64,000 nucleotides of DNA from Bacillota bacterium (GTDB lineage: Bacteria > Bacillota > Clostridia > Christensenellales > SZUA-584). Location of the stretch: NCBI GenBank assembly GCA_023397655.1, contig JAEWTW010000019.1:79077-143076 (forward strand). Direction: 5' to 3'. Below are positions 1-7,517 of this stretch, piece after piece. Numbering within the stretch: the stretch's first letter is position 1; each line of letters starts with the position of its first letter. A model generated the notes under the pieces. The model worked only from the letters and a program-made list of their open reading frames with translations. It did no database searches and had not been told where the DNA came from. The translations under genes and the position numbers were made by a program.

Positions 1-359
1 TTGCAGTCAGTTGAGCCAACGTGCTTTTTAAGGGGCTCTATCGCCCGCTGTGTGCCGCTCATTCCCAGTGAGTCGCAGGCATTGACGCGCACCATATTGT
101 CCTTGTCGTCCAGCAGTCTCAGCAGTATGGACTCTGCTTTCGGTGAGTCCGTTAAAGCCAGCGCCTCGGCAACGCGATAGCGAATATCTTCATTCCGATC
201 ATGTGAGTATTTCTCCAGTAAATCCAGTCCCTCGTCGGTAATTTTCGATTCCATTAAGCGGCTGATCGCATCCCATTTTTCGCCGAACGAGCCTAAACGC
301 AGGCGAATGTGGTTTATTTTCAGAGATACATACTCCCAAAAGCTGCGACGTGTCGCCAT
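1..359 (-). CDS. HEAT-repeat protein, 3' end cut by window edge
   Basis: The reading frame starts at an ATG at 359 and is still open at base 1, so only the N-terminal 119 residues are visible. It begins MATRRSFWEYVSLKIN and then shows paired amphipathic helices of HEAT/PBS-lyase type, for example the segments EDIRYRVAEALALTDSPKA and LDDKDNMVRVNACDSLGMSG, with the conserved V-R/R-V-A-A-L pattern. Such proteins are usually protein-interaction scaffolds; nothing here shows the partner. A minus-strand promoter (TTGACA, 17 bp, TATCAT) lies at 478-506, giving a leader of about 110 nt. The gene is divergent from the DUF6323 operon. Family-level call is fairly secure, function unknown. Confidence 0.7.
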   Translation of the reverse strand, partial: MATRRSFWEYVSLKINHIRLRLGSFGEKWDAISRLMESKITDEGLDLLEKYSHDRNEDIRYRVAEALALTDSPKAESILLRLLDDKDNMVRVNACDSLGMSGTQRAIEPLKKHVGSTDC

Positions 360-405
360 ATCCAACCCCCGGCATTAAAACATAGCCCGATAAAACAAAA
401 AACCA

Positions 406-434
406 TTGACCGCCTGCGCGTTCCATGGTATATT
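406..434 (+). promoter_or_regulatory. Probable promoter of the DUF6323/DUF6179 operon
   Basis: TTGACC (406-411), a 17-bp spacer and TATATT (429-434) lie about 95 bp before the DUF6323 start. Another TATAAT at 455-460 lacks a good -35, so the first pair is preferred. Confidence 0.45.
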
Positions 435-477
435 ATAATTTGTGTCTTGTGTCATATAATGGCTAATCTACATAATT

Positions 478-506
478 ATGATAGCACAAATCAAGGTGTT
501 TGTCAA
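478..506 (-). promoter_or_regulatory. SigmaA promoter for the HEAT-repeat gene
   Basis: On the minus strand TTGACA (506-501) is followed by a 17-bp spacer and TATCAT (483-478). The -35 is a perfect match and the spacing is optimal. It points to the HEAT-repeat gene starting at 359. Confidence 0.65.
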
Positions 507-529
507 GAGGTATTTTGGAGGTGCTTGTA

Positions 530-1000
530 ATGGAACTGATGCGCATCAACCCCGAAGAAGCGGCGCTTTCCCTGCTGTCATGCAACGCAGTGACTGCACG
601 GTTTGGCCTTAAGCTTACCGAAGCGGACGCGCGGGCACTCGCGGCGGCGCAGTCGCGCGCGCTGAAAAGCGCGGGGCGTGTGGCGTTTGCGGGCAGCGCG
701 GTCAGCGAGCTGGCAATGGCGTTTTGCGACTCGCCCTACATCCAGCAGGACGGCTGGGCAGATACGCTGGCCGAGCTTACAGCCGCATTCTACGACTTCA
801 AAAGCGAGGCGATGGACGGCATCGACGACGCGGAGGCCATCGCTCTGATGAAGCGGCTTTTCGACGGAGACTGGTGTGAGGGCAGTATGGACCGGCTGCT
901 CTATGAGCTGCTGCCCTTGGCCGCACGGCGCATACGCGAAGGTCTGCCGCCCGAGCCGGATGACGACGACATTGAACCGGAGGAGGAATACGATGAATAA
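530..1000 (+). CDS. DUF6323 family protein
   Basis: A 156-residue soluble protein starting MELMRINPEEAALSLLSCN. It has the hallmarks I associate with DUF6323: an LxSCNxxTxxFGLxLTxxDA region near the N terminus, the FCDSPYIQQDG block, and a FYDFKSEAMDGIDD block, followed by an acidic tail. The ATG at 530 is chosen because GGAGG at 517-521 sits 8 bases upstream; an in-frame codon at 500 has no ribosome site. It is followed by a small ORF (993) and DUF6179 (1147), an order I recall from other Clostridia. No function is known for the family; the operon partnership suggests the products work together. Confidence 0.75.
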   Translation: MELMRINPEEAALSLLSCNAVTARFGLKLTEADARALAAAQSRALKSAGRVAFAGSAVSELAMAFCDSPYIQQDGWADTLAELTAAFYDFKSEAMDGIDDAEAIALMKRLFDGDWCEGSMDRLLYELLPLAARRIREGLPPEPDDDDIEPEEEYDE

Positions 1001-1157
1001 CAGCGATTTAAACCGACCTAAAAAACGGATTTTCCCGGGAAAGGGTATAACGTTTGGCAAGATGTGGCTGGCCACGCCCCATTTTAGCCGGTTCCGAGCC
1101 AAAATGGATATAACGGGTCTTCCCACGGAAGACGCGGAGACCGACGATGACGACTGA
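993..1157 (+). CDS. Small basic/acidic protein between DUF6323 and DUF6179 genes
   Basis: A 54-residue ORF, MNNSDLNRPKKRIFPGKG at the N terminus and an Asp-rich C terminus. It has a near-perfect AGGAGGAA at 981-988, five bases before its ATG. It overlaps the end of the DUF6323 gene by 8 bases and the start of the DUF6179 gene by 11 bases, so the three genes are tightly coupled. I do not recognise a domain. The strong ribosome site and the overlaps argue it is translated. No membrane segment or signal peptide is visible. Confidence 0.55.
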   Translation: MNNSDLNRPKKRIFPGKGITFGKMWLATPHFSRFRAKMDITGLPTEDAETDDDD

Positions 1158-2463
1158 TCTCGCAAGAGGCGGCGCACTGCCGCCGCTGCACACCGGCGCA
1201 GACCGGTATGTGCAGTGTCTGCTCTCTGCCGCGGAAGATACCGGGCGCATTTCAACGGCGCAGGCGCAGAGCGTGCGTCTGGAGCTGGAGCGGATGCTGA
1301 CCCGCATGGCGGTCACGTGCACATTCGGCGCTTCCAGCTCCATGCCCGCGGAAACTGCCAAACAGCTGCTGGCTTCTGCCGCTTATGCGATCGGCCTTGC
1401 GCTGAAAACGGCGCCCTCGCCCGATGCCGCGCTGGACCGCCTGCTTTCCCGTTCTCCGGATGAGCTACGCCGTGAGGGTATCGGCATTCTCGACGGCATG
1501 TTTGACCGCGCTCGAACACAGCTCACCGCGTTGGCTGCCGCGCCTGTCACGCATAACCGTGCCTATATGGATACGCTGGAACACGGACTGCCGCTGTTCT
1601 TCACATCTTACGACAAGACCTACGCTGCACACGAATGCCCCGGCTCCATCGACTATCCGCTCTGCGTGGATATCAGCCGTTTGACAGGTATCGAGTACAT
1701 CAGCACCTACATCGGTGCGCTGGCCACCGAAGCCCAGTTCCTGTCCCGCTGGCCGCGTGACCACATCGACGCACTGCTGCGCGGTTACAGCCCCGGCTGG
1801 CGCGACCTGTTGGTGAACGCTTATGAGATGGCGCTGACCAACGCGCTGGGACGCGTGCTGCGCGGGCACGATCTTGTGTGCCTCGGCTTGTCGGCGGAAG
1901 ATTGCGCCTCCCTCTCGGCACGGCTCAGCACCTTGTCTCCCGCGCGCCTGCGCATGACGCTGGGCGTGGCGCTGGAACGGCTGGAGCTGGATGACGCAGG
2001 TCATATGTACGCCGCCCGCGCGCTGCCCGGCATCACGGCATCCGTCAAAACCGCGCTGGACTCCGGTCATCCGGAGACTGTATTTCTCTCAGCCGCGGCA
2101 CCGCATGCCCCCGCAACGCGCTTCGTTGACGGGCCGAAGATGGACGACAGCCAGTTCCGCGCACTTGCCGAAGCTGTGCGCGAGTGCCGCTTCGTGTCCG
2201 ACAAACTGGCGCTTATCCGACGCCACGTGACCAGCCTTGAGGACCTCAGCGATCTGCTGGGTGCGGATGTTCTGTCGGCGAGCGACTTTGCCGCGCTGTT
2301 TGCCACATTGGATGAGATGACGCTGCGCCAGCTGGCCGCCATGTTGCCGGATGAGCCGCTCCAACGATGCTGTACGTCGCCGGTAACCCTGGATGACAGC
2401 CTCCACTCCACCAGCGCCGAACGGGAATGGCACGCGGCACTCACAGCCTTTATGCGCCGCTGA
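1147..2463 (+). CDS. DUF6179 domain-containing protein
   Basis: A 438-residue soluble, mostly helical protein starting MTTDLARGGALPPLHTGAD. It carries features I associate with DUF6179: an N-terminal helical part with YVQCLLSAAEDTGRIS, a central LPLFFTSYDKTYAAHE segment, then SIDYPLCVDISRLTGIEY, and long helices to the end. No catalytic motif or membrane segment is evident. It is the last gene of the DUF6323 operon; a GGAG eight bases upstream and the overlap with the small ORF support the ATG at 1147. A hairpin at 2489-2524 closes the unit. Function unknown. Confidence 0.75.
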   Translation: MTTDLARGGALPPLHTGADRYVQCLLSAAEDTGRISTAQAQSVRLELERMLTRMAVTCTFGASSSMPAETAKQLLASAAYAIGLALKTAPSPDAALDRLLSRSPDELRREGIGILDGMFDRARTQLTALAAAPVTHNRAYMDTLEHGLPLFFTSYDKTYAAHECPGSIDYPLCVDISRLTGIEYISTYIGALATEAQFLSRWPRDHIDALLRGYSPGWRDLLVNAYEMALTNALGRVLRGHDLVCLGLSAEDCASLSARLSTLSPARLRMTLGVALERLELDDAGHMYAARALPGITASVKTALDSGHPETVFLSAAAPHAPATRFVDGPKMDDSQFRALAEAVRECRFVSDKLALIRRHVTSLEDLSDLLGADVLSASDFAALFATLDEMTLRQLAAMLPDEPLQRCCTSPVTLDDSLHSTSAEREWHAALTAFMRR

Positions 2464-2488
2464 CCGGTACCGGAATCAGCCAAGTAAC

Positions 2489-2524
2489 GCAAATGCCCCC
2501 TGAGCCGTATCAGGAGGCATTTGC
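2489..2524. terminator. Hairpin between convergent genes
   Basis: The arms GCAAATGCC/CCTGA and TCAGG/GGCATTTGC form a long stem with a 6-nt loop between the DUF6179 gene (plus) and the aldolase gene (minus). There is no long T tract, so it is a probable but not ideal bidirectional terminator. Confidence 0.6.
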
Positions 2525-2554
2525 CAGGAGTTAATGAGAAAAAGTATAGCAGTT

Positions 2555-3394
2555 TCAACCCATAAATAAACGCATGTATTTTTCCACCACTGTGCTTACG
2601 TATCCCGCTGTTTTCAGCGATACCGCCGACAGGTGCGGCGCTTTGCCCGCACACACCAGCTCTTTGACGTGCGCCACCGCGTATTCGGATATCTCGGTGT
2701 TCACATTGATCTTGCAGATGCCGTTTTGGATGCACTCCCGCAGCGTGTCCTCCGGCGTACCGGAGCCGCCGTGCAGCACCAGCGGCACATCCGCTGCCGC
2801 GCGTATCTGCTTCAGTATGTCCACGCGGATATTGGGCGTACCCTTATACATGCCGTGTACCGTGCCGATGGACACCGCGAGGGCGTCCACGCCCGTCTTC
2901 GTGGCAAACTCCTGCGCCTGTGCCGGGTCGGTATAGGCTTCCCTGTCACCCGCCTGCCCCTCGTTGGAGCCGCTGCCCGCCGCCAGCGAGCCCAGCTCCG
3001 CCTCCACCGACACGCCGCAAGCGCGTGCCGCCTCGACCACCTTCGCCGTATTGGACGCGTTGCGCTCAAACTCCAGCGCCGAGCCGTCGTACATCACCGA
3101 TGTGAACCCCGCCTTGATTGCGCGGTATATCACATCCAAGTCGGCGCAGTGGTCCAGATGCAGCGCCGCGTCCACACCCAGCCGTTCGCTCTCCGACCGC
3201 GTGATGCTGACGGCCAGCCCGAGGTCCATGTTCTCCTGATAGCGCGCGCCGAAAGCGACGATGACCGGTCTTTGCAGCTTCTTCGCGCTTTCCAGCACCC
3301 CGCGTATCGTCTCCAGACTGTATACGTTGAACGAGGCCACAGCATAGCCGTGCCGCTGCGCGTCCCCCAGCATCTGCGTCATGTTGATCAGCAT
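2555..3394 (-). CDS. Class II (zinc) fructose/tagatose-bisphosphate-type aldolase
   Basis: A 279-residue class II ketose-bisphosphate aldolase of the FbaA/GatY/KbaY type, a cytosolic enzyme that makes or breaks a C-C bond with dihydroxyacetone phosphate. Visible motifs: ASFNVYSLET near residue 20, the zinc-binding HLDH at 79-82, MYDGSALEFERN, the EAELG block near residue 135, and LHGGSGTPED plus INVNTE towards the C terminus. Length is usual for the family. It lies 18 bp downstream of a 2-hydroxyacid dehydrogenase and probably shares its regulated promoter at 4568-4596. A second class II aldolase (42601) is in this window, so this one may act on a different sugar phosphate. Substrate is not readable. 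Confidence 0.85.
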   Translation of the reverse strand: MLINMTQMLGDAQRHGYAVASFNVYSLETIRGVLESAKKLQRPVIVAFGARYQENMDLGLAVSITRSESERLGVDAALHLDHCADLDVIYRAIKAGFTSVMYDGSALEFERNASNTAKVVEAARACGVSVEAELGSLAAGSGSNEGQAGDREAYTDPAQAQEFATKTGVDALAVSIGTVHGMYKGTPNIRVDILKQIRAAADVPLVLHGGSGTPEDTLRECIQNGICKINVNTEISEYAVAHVKELVCAGKAPHLSAVSLKTAGYVSTVVEKYMRLFMG

Positions 3395-3412
3395 ATGCGT
3401 ATCCCCTTTCGC

Positions 3413-4501
3413 CTACAGCGCGGCCTGCCACGCTTTGAACGCGGCGTTGTCCAGCACCTCGGGGTTTACGATGAACCGCGCCTTCTCGCCGCTCAAAAAC
3501 CGTCCGACGTCGTCCATCAGCAGCGCCGGAGAGTTGCCCAGCGCGTCCGCAGTGGTGCCCGCGATGTGTGTCGTCAGCGTCACGTTGTCCAGCTGCAGCA
3601 GCGGGCTGTCCCCCGGCAATGGCTCCGTGGGGTACACGTCCAGCGCCGCGCCCATGATGCGGCCTTCCTTCAGCGCGTCCGCCAGCGCATCATTGTCCAC
3701 CAGCCCCGCGCGCCCCGTGTTGATGAGGTAAGCGGTTCTTTTCATCAATGCCAGCTGCGGCGCACCGATCATGTGCTTGTTCTCATCCGTCAGCCGCGCA
3801 TGCAGCGTGACAAAATCGCTCTCGCTCATCAGCGTTTCGAGGTCCGCCTTTACGCAGCCCGCAGCGGCGATATCCTCTTCACTGGCATACGGGTCGTATA
3901 CCACCCGCTTCACGTTGAAGCCGGACAGCTTCTGTGCCACCAGCCGTCCGATGTAGCCAAAACCCACGATGCCCACGGTGCGCCCCGTCAGCTCCGGTAT
4001 AAACTCGCTGTTGACAAACTTCTTGCGCCATGTGCCGTTCTTGATCGCGTAGTGCGCCCGCGCGATGTTGCGGCACTCCGCGAGCATCATGCCCACCGCG
4101 AAGTCGGACACGGCCTGTGCGTTGCGCCCCTGCACGTTGAAAACCAGTATGCCGCGCTTTGTCGCCTCTGAGACGTTCACGTTCTCCAGCCCCGCACGGG
4201 ATACGCCCACGATGCGCAAGTGCGGCATCGCGTCCATCACCGCCGCCGATACGGGCACGAACAACCCCATCAGCAGCTCCCGGTCTGCACCATTTTCCAG
4301 TATCAGCGGATATGCCGGTTCGATGTCCGGGCCATGCTTTTCCACTTCCAGCCGCCGGTACTGCAGCTTATCCCAGTTCAGCTCCCAGCTGCCCGTCACT
4401 ACATCGTCTCCATACGCCCCGAGGCACTTGTGCCATGCCGCCTCGAATTTCTCCCCCGGTATCATTGCGTCGCCCAACAGCAGGGCTTTGAGTGCCTTCA
4501 T
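3413..4501 (-). CDS. D-2-hydroxyacid dehydrogenase family protein
   Basis: A 362-residue NAD-dependent D-isomer 2-hydroxyacid dehydrogenase (phosphoglycerate dehydrogenase-like). The N-terminal half is the split substrate domain; the Rossmann motif GFGYIG is at 180-185, preceded by LTGRTVGIV. Downstream are the NTGRAGLVD loop carrying the conserved Arg, the TEPLP segment, and the TTHIAGTT block carrying the catalytic His. The N-terminal ~90 residues are longer than in typical SerA-like enzymes. It opens a two-gene operon with the class II aldolase behind a consensus promoter and operator (4548-4596), so it is probably a regulated catabolic enzyme; the acid it oxidises or reduces is unknown. 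Confidence 0.8.
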   Translation of the reverse strand: MKALKALLLGDAMIPGEKFEAAWHKCLGAYGDDVVTGSWELNWDKLQYRRLEVEKHGPDIEPAYPLILENGADRELLMGLFVPVSAAVMDAMPHLRIVGVSRAGLENVNVSEATKRGILVFNVQGRNAQAVSDFAVGMMLAECRNIARAHYAIKNGTWRKKFVNSEFIPELTGRTVGIVGFGYIGRLVAQKLSGFNVKRVVYDPYASEEDIAAAGCVKADLETLMSESDFVTLHARLTDENKHMIGAPQLALMKRTAYLINTGRAGLVDNDALADALKEGRIMGAALDVYPTEPLPGDSPLLQLDNVTLTTHIAGTTADALGNSPALLMDDVGRFLSGEKARFIVNPEVLDNAAFKAWQAAL

Positions 4502-4547
4502 TCCCGCGCCTCCATTTGATAGTATTTATACTTTGACTTGTGTTTTC

Positions 4548-4566
4548 ATAGTAGTTTTTCTACTAT
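4548..4566. promoter_or_regulatory. Palindromic operator (ATAGTAG-N5-CTACTAT)
   Basis: A perfect 7-bp inverted repeat, ATAGTAG and CTACTAT around TTTTT, lies immediately downstream of the -10 box of the promoter at 4568-4596, the position of a roadblock or start-site operator. Related GATAGTA motifs occur at 4518-4524 and, as TACTATCAC, at 6446-6454 upstream of the RpiR regulator gene. That makes the RpiR protein (5504-6358) the leading candidate for the repressor, by inference only. Confidence 0.6.
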
Positions 4567-4567
4567 C

Positions 4568-4596
4568 ACTATACAGCGGAGCGCAAGCGTTGTCAA
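4568..4596 (-). promoter_or_regulatory. Consensus sigmaA promoter of the dehydrogenase-aldolase operon
   Basis: On the minus strand TTGACA (4596-4591), a 17-bp spacer and TATAGT (4573-4568) precede the start at 4501, which has GGAGG close by. The operator at 4548-4566 would cover the transcription start. Confidence 0.75.
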
Positions 4597-4669
4597 CGGA
4601 GTCCGGAGACAAAATAAAAAAACAGCCCGAAAGCCGGACCGTCAAAGTTCTCATTTTTGGCGCAGCGTA

Positions 4670-5470
4670 TCAGTCCGTGAGCGACATCACGAATATCCTG
4701 TGGGCTTCTCTCGCCGCCCTGAACTTGCCCGCGATGGAGAATATCAACCGGCTGTCTTTGGGCAGGCGCATCACGGCTTCCCTGTCGGTGAGATACAGCG
4801 TTTTTTCATGCCGGACGCCGCCAAACGCCTCAATCTCGCTCGGCGTGTCCACGCCCCAGCGTATCACCGCGCCGGTCTTTTTCAGCGACGGGTGCCTGAC
4901 TGAATGCTTCACAGTGGCATGGGAATACGCGTCGAATATCAGCGTCACGCCGTCGAATTTATGCCGCAGCCTGTCGAACAGCGTGCGGATATCGTCTTCA
5001 CTGAGGTACATGAACAACCCTTCTGTGATCACCAGCACGTCGCCGCCTCCAGCCATGGCGTCCAGCCAGCCCCATTCGGTGACGGATGACGCGAGCATGC
5101 TGTAGCGCGGCGTTTCGTCGAATAGCTGCCGCTTGATAGCGATCACCTCGGGGAAGTCGAGGTCGTACCAGCGGATGGCGGGCTCATGCAGACGCCTGGC
5201 CCGCGGGTCCAACCCGCAGCCGAGGTACAGCACCGCAGCCTCCCGATGCTCCCGGAGATACGCCGTCGTGAAGTCGTCTATGAGCGCGCTGCGCAGCGAC
5301 AGCATCAGCTGTGTTTTGTCGCGGATCTTCAGCCGGGAGAAATCATAGTCGATGCGCGCCACCGCCTGTTCGGTGTCCGTATCCGGGAACAACCCGCGCC
5401 GGCTCATCTGTGCCCGCCCGTACAGCGGGATCAGCAGCGTTTCCATCGCGCCGCTCAGAGCAATTTTCAT
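4670..5470 (-). CDS. LCMT-type class I SAM-dependent methyltransferase
   Basis: A 266-residue cytosolic protein resembling the leucine carboxyl methyltransferase / PPM-type family (O-methyltransferases using S-adenosylmethionine). The family's SAM-binding motif is visible as VLYLGCGLDPRARR (about residues 85-98), followed by WYDLDFPEVIAIKR, and ITEGLFMYLSEDDIR further on, which matches the EGxxMYL block of this family. In Clostridia these are often annotated as polyketide-type methyltransferases, but the substrate is unknown. The start at 5470 is preferred over an upstream in-frame codon because GAGG lies at the right distance. It sits just downstream of the RpiR gene, possibly co-transcribed. 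Confidence 0.7.
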   Translation of the reverse strand: MKIALSGAMETLLIPLYGRAQMSRRGLFPDTDTEQAVARIDYDFSRLKIRDKTQLMLSLRSALIDDFTTAYLREHREAAVLYLGCGLDPRARRLHEPAIRWYDLDFPEVIAIKRQLFDETPRYSMLASSVTEWGWLDAMAGGGDVLVITEGLFMYLSEDDIRTLFDRLRHKFDGVTLIFDAYSHATVKHSVRHPSLKKTGAVIRWGVDTPSEIEAFGGVRHEKTLYLTDREAVMRLPKDSRLIFSIAGKFRAAREAHRIFVMSLTD

Positions 5471-5503
5471 GAAAATTACCTCACCAGCCAACAGCTTCGC
5501 GCG

Positions 5504-6358
5504 TTAAGTCTTCTTCTTCGCCACAGCGATGCGCGACGCGTTCAGCCGCTTCACGCCCTCCGGCCCTATTTTCAACACCACCGACACATAGAGTATGTCG
5601 ATGATCACCAACTGCAGTATGCGGGACGTCATCGCGTCGGAACGGTAAGCCGTCTCGCGGGACGGGGTGAGCACCGCGATATCCGCCAGCCGGGCCAGCG
5701 ACGAGCGCGGGTAGCTGGTCACCGCGGCGAGCGTCGCGCCGCCCTCTTTGGCCAGCGCCATCGCATCCAGTATCTCACGGCTCTCGCCCGAGTGCGAGAA
5801 CGCCGCCACCAGATCGCCCGGCCTCAAGTGCGCGCACTGTATGCTCATCATGTGGGAGTCGTTGTATGTGGTCACCGGCATGCCCAGCCGCAGAAATTTG
5901 TGCCCGGCATCCGCCGCGATCATACCGGATGCGCCCACGCCGATGAAAAAGACGCGTGCCGCGCCCGCCAGTGCATCCGCCATCGCGTCAAGGCGTTGCT
6001 GATCCAGCACGCTCAGCAGGTCTCCCATCGCGTCCGTCGTGGAGCGGATGACCTTGCGGCTGATCTCACCGATATCGTCATCGGGACCGATCTGCTCGTA
6101 TACTGCCGCCGTCGTGTCCGCCGACAGCTCCTGCGCAACGCGCACCTTGAACACCTGATACGAGTCGTGGTCCAGCTTGCGCAGAAAGCGCAGCACCGTG
6201 GTCTCACTGGTATCGCAGGCTTTGGCGAGCGACGACAGCGACGAGAGTATCACCTCGTCGGTATGCGCCAGTATGTAATCCGCAATATTCTTCTGCGTGG
6301 CCGAGAGCGTGTTGTAACGCGCCCGCATCAAGCCCAGTACGCTGTCTTCCAGCCTCAC
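5504..6358 (-). CDS. RpiR/MurR family transcriptional regulator (HTH + SIS domain)
   Basis: A 284-residue regulator. Residues ~1-80 form the RpiR helix-turn-helix (SATQKNIADYILAHTDEV followed by SSLAKACDTSETTVLRFLRKL). Residues ~110-250 are a SIS sugar-phosphate-binding domain, with IGVGASGMIAADAGHKF and AAFSHSGESREILDAM carrying the phosphosugar-binding Ser residues. Such proteins sense phosphosugars and repress or activate sugar genes. The GTG at 6358 is chosen because AAGGAGG lies five bases upstream. Its promoter is at 6387-6415. The neighbouring aldolase/dehydrogenase operon, which has GATAGTA-type operators, is the likely target; this is inference from shared motifs. Confidence 0.85.
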   Translation of the reverse strand: MRLEDSVLGLMRARYNTLSATQKNIADYILAHTDEVILSSLSSLAKACDTSETTVLRFLRKLDHDSYQVFKVRVAQELSADTTAAVYEQIGPDDDIGEISRKVIRSTTDAMGDLLSVLDQQRLDAMADALAGAARVFFIGVGASGMIAADAGHKFLRLGMPVTTYNDSHMMSIQCAHLRPGDLVAAFSHSGESREILDAMALAKEGGATLAAVTSYPRSSLARLADIAVLTPSRETAYRSDAMTSRILQLVIIDILYVSVVLKIGPEGVKRLNASRIAVAKKKT

Positions 6359-6386
6359 GGAGTCCTCCTTAGTGTCGTTTGGCTTC

Positions 6387-6415
6387 AGCATAATATGATT
6401 GGCAGGCGCTGTCAA
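6387..6415 (-). promoter_or_regulatory. SigmaA promoter of the RpiR regulator gene
   Basis: On the minus strand TTGACA (6415-6410), 17 bp, TATGCT (6392-6387), about 30 bp before the GTG start. TACTATCAC at 6446-6454, just upstream, shares a 9-mer (GTGATAGTA on the minus strand) with the operator region of the aldolase operon, suggesting autoregulation. Confidence 0.6.
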
Positions 6416-6591
6416 TGATCCGGACAATTATGGCCATACAGAGATTACTATCACAAGCTGGCATAACCATGCTGTCTTTATACCAAAACTAACCCCATAA
6501 AATAATATACATGCGGCGGATACATACTGTAACCTTTTTTCATCAGTCCAATATTATATTATATATCTATACTAATTCGGGGGTATAAAAT

Positions 6592-6846
6592 ATGTCTTGT
6601 TATTGGGATAGAGGGTATTGGCGGGCACAGTATCAGAATCAGGCTCAGGCTCAGGCAGAGGCGCAAGCACAGGATCAGGATCAGGATCAGAATCAGAGAG
6701 CGATTTTTAAAGAGATCGGCAATGTTCATATTGACATTGACAATGAGAATATTTCTGTGGCAGTGCTTGCCATCCTTGCTGTCTTTTTGGGCGCGCTTGA
6801 TGCCACTGGTATCCAGGAACTGATGAACAGAGTCACGCAAGAATAA
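6592..6846 (+). CDS. Small Gln-rich repeat protein, copy 1
   Basis: An 84-residue protein beginning MSCYWDRGYWRAQYQNQ. Residues ~15-35 are a low-complexity run of QA and QD dipeptides, residues ~38-55 are KEIGNVHIDIDNENI, and ~55-70 is a hydrophobic stretch (VAVLAILAVFLGAL). No signal peptide or known domain. The second copy at 7125 has almost the same C-terminal half, and the codon differences are mostly silent (for example ttt/ttc, gag/gaa, gac/gat), which shows selection on the protein. It has its own AT-rich leader and terminator. A spore-coat or surface role is conceivable given nearby spore-type genes, but this is a guess. Confidence 0.7.
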   Translation: MSCYWDRGYWRAQYQNQAQAQAEAQAQDQDQDQNQRAIFKEIGNVHIDIDNENISVAVLAILAVFLGALDATGIQELMNRVTQE

Positions 6847-6875
6847 CGCCCAGATAATTTATAACAACAAACAAT

Positions 6876-6912
6876 ACCCCGATGTTGATATGATTCAGCC
6901 TCGGGGTTTTTC
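6876..6912 (+). terminator. Intrinsic terminator of Gln-rich gene copy 1
   Basis: ACCCCGA (6876-6882) pairs with TCGGGGT (6901-6907), followed by a run of T. A similar hairpin closes copy 2 at 7411-7446. Confidence 0.75.
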
Positions 6913-7039
6913 TATCCTTCAGACGGAAGAAAGTGGTTGTCATGAGGATATGTCCGTATACAGTCCGTATACAGGAACGGGTTCAGGCTGCGGAATTATT
7001 CATGTGGTGACTTTTATCAGGCAGAATGAATTATTTTCA

Positions 7040-7072
7040 GTGACCCTCATCCATATAGGGTTCACCTTTTTT
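7040..7072 (+). terminator. Hairpin with T tract in the leader of Gln-rich gene copy 2
   Basis: GTGACCCT (7040-7047) pairs, with one bulge, with AGGGTTCAC (7057-7065) and is followed by TTTTTT. It lies about 50 bp before the second gene. The ACC-TTTTTT sequence is shared with the region upstream of copy 1, so it could be a terminator or part of a conserved promoter module. Confidence 0.45.
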
Positions 7073-7124
7073 GCGGACTTAAATATTATAATATATAACT
7101 ATACTAAATTGGGGGGTATCTAAT

Positions 7125-7379
7125 ATGTCTTGTTATTGGGATAGACGTTATTCGCAGGATCAGGATCAGGCACAGGCCCAGGCACAGGTGCAGGTGCAGG
7201 CGCAGGATCAGGATCAGGATCAGAATCAGAGAACGGTTTTCAAAGAAATCGGCAATGTCCATATTGACATCGATAATGAAAATATCTCTGTGGCCGTACT
7301 GGCCATCCTTGCGTTTTTGTTAGGCGCGCTGGACGCCGATGGCATTCAGACGCTTCTGGACAGAGTCACGCAGAAATAA
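7125..7379 (+). CDS. Small Gln-rich repeat protein, copy 2
   Basis: An 84-residue paralogue of the protein at 6592, beginning MSCYWDRRYSQDQDQ. Residues ~12-34 are QD/QA/QV dipeptides, followed by FKEIGNVHIDIDNEN and a hydrophobic stretch, then a RVTQK end. From residue ~36 on, the two copies differ at only a handful of positions; the repetitive middle is more divergent, as expected from slippage in the CAGGAT-type repeats. Both copies share an upstream block (TATTATA, then CTATACTAA, then a G-rich ribosome site). The tandem arrangement with separate terminators shows that a whole transcription unit was duplicated. Function unknown. Confidence 0.7.
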   Translation: MSCYWDRRYSQDQDQAQAQAQVQVQAQDQDQDQNQRTVFKEIGNVHIDIDNENISVAVLAILAFLLGALDADGIQTLLDRVTQK

Positions 7380-7410
7380 GCAACGAATAACTCGTCAATA
7401 CAAATACTTT

Positions 7411-7446
7411 ACCCCGATGCTGAAATGGTTCACATCGGGGTTTTTA
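7411..7446 (+). terminator. Intrinsic terminator of Gln-rich gene copy 2
   Basis: ACCCCGATG (7411-7419) and CATCGGGGT (7433-7441) form the stem, followed by TTTTTA. Confidence 0.8.
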
Positions 7447-7517
7447 TATCAAAGCCAAGACATCTGCGGCGCTGAAAGACACCAAATGACTGGCGCCCGG
7501 TTATGTGACCGAACTGA

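Noticed and set aside
2633..4171. Long open frame on the plus strand opposite the aldolase and dehydrogenase genes
   Set aside because: Shadow of two well-conserved minus-strand genes; Arg/His-rich translation, no ribosome site, no motif.
6890..7123. 77-codon frame between the two Gln-rich genes
   Set aside because: Overlaps the terminator of the first gene and the leader of the second; not present in the equivalent place upstream of copy 1.
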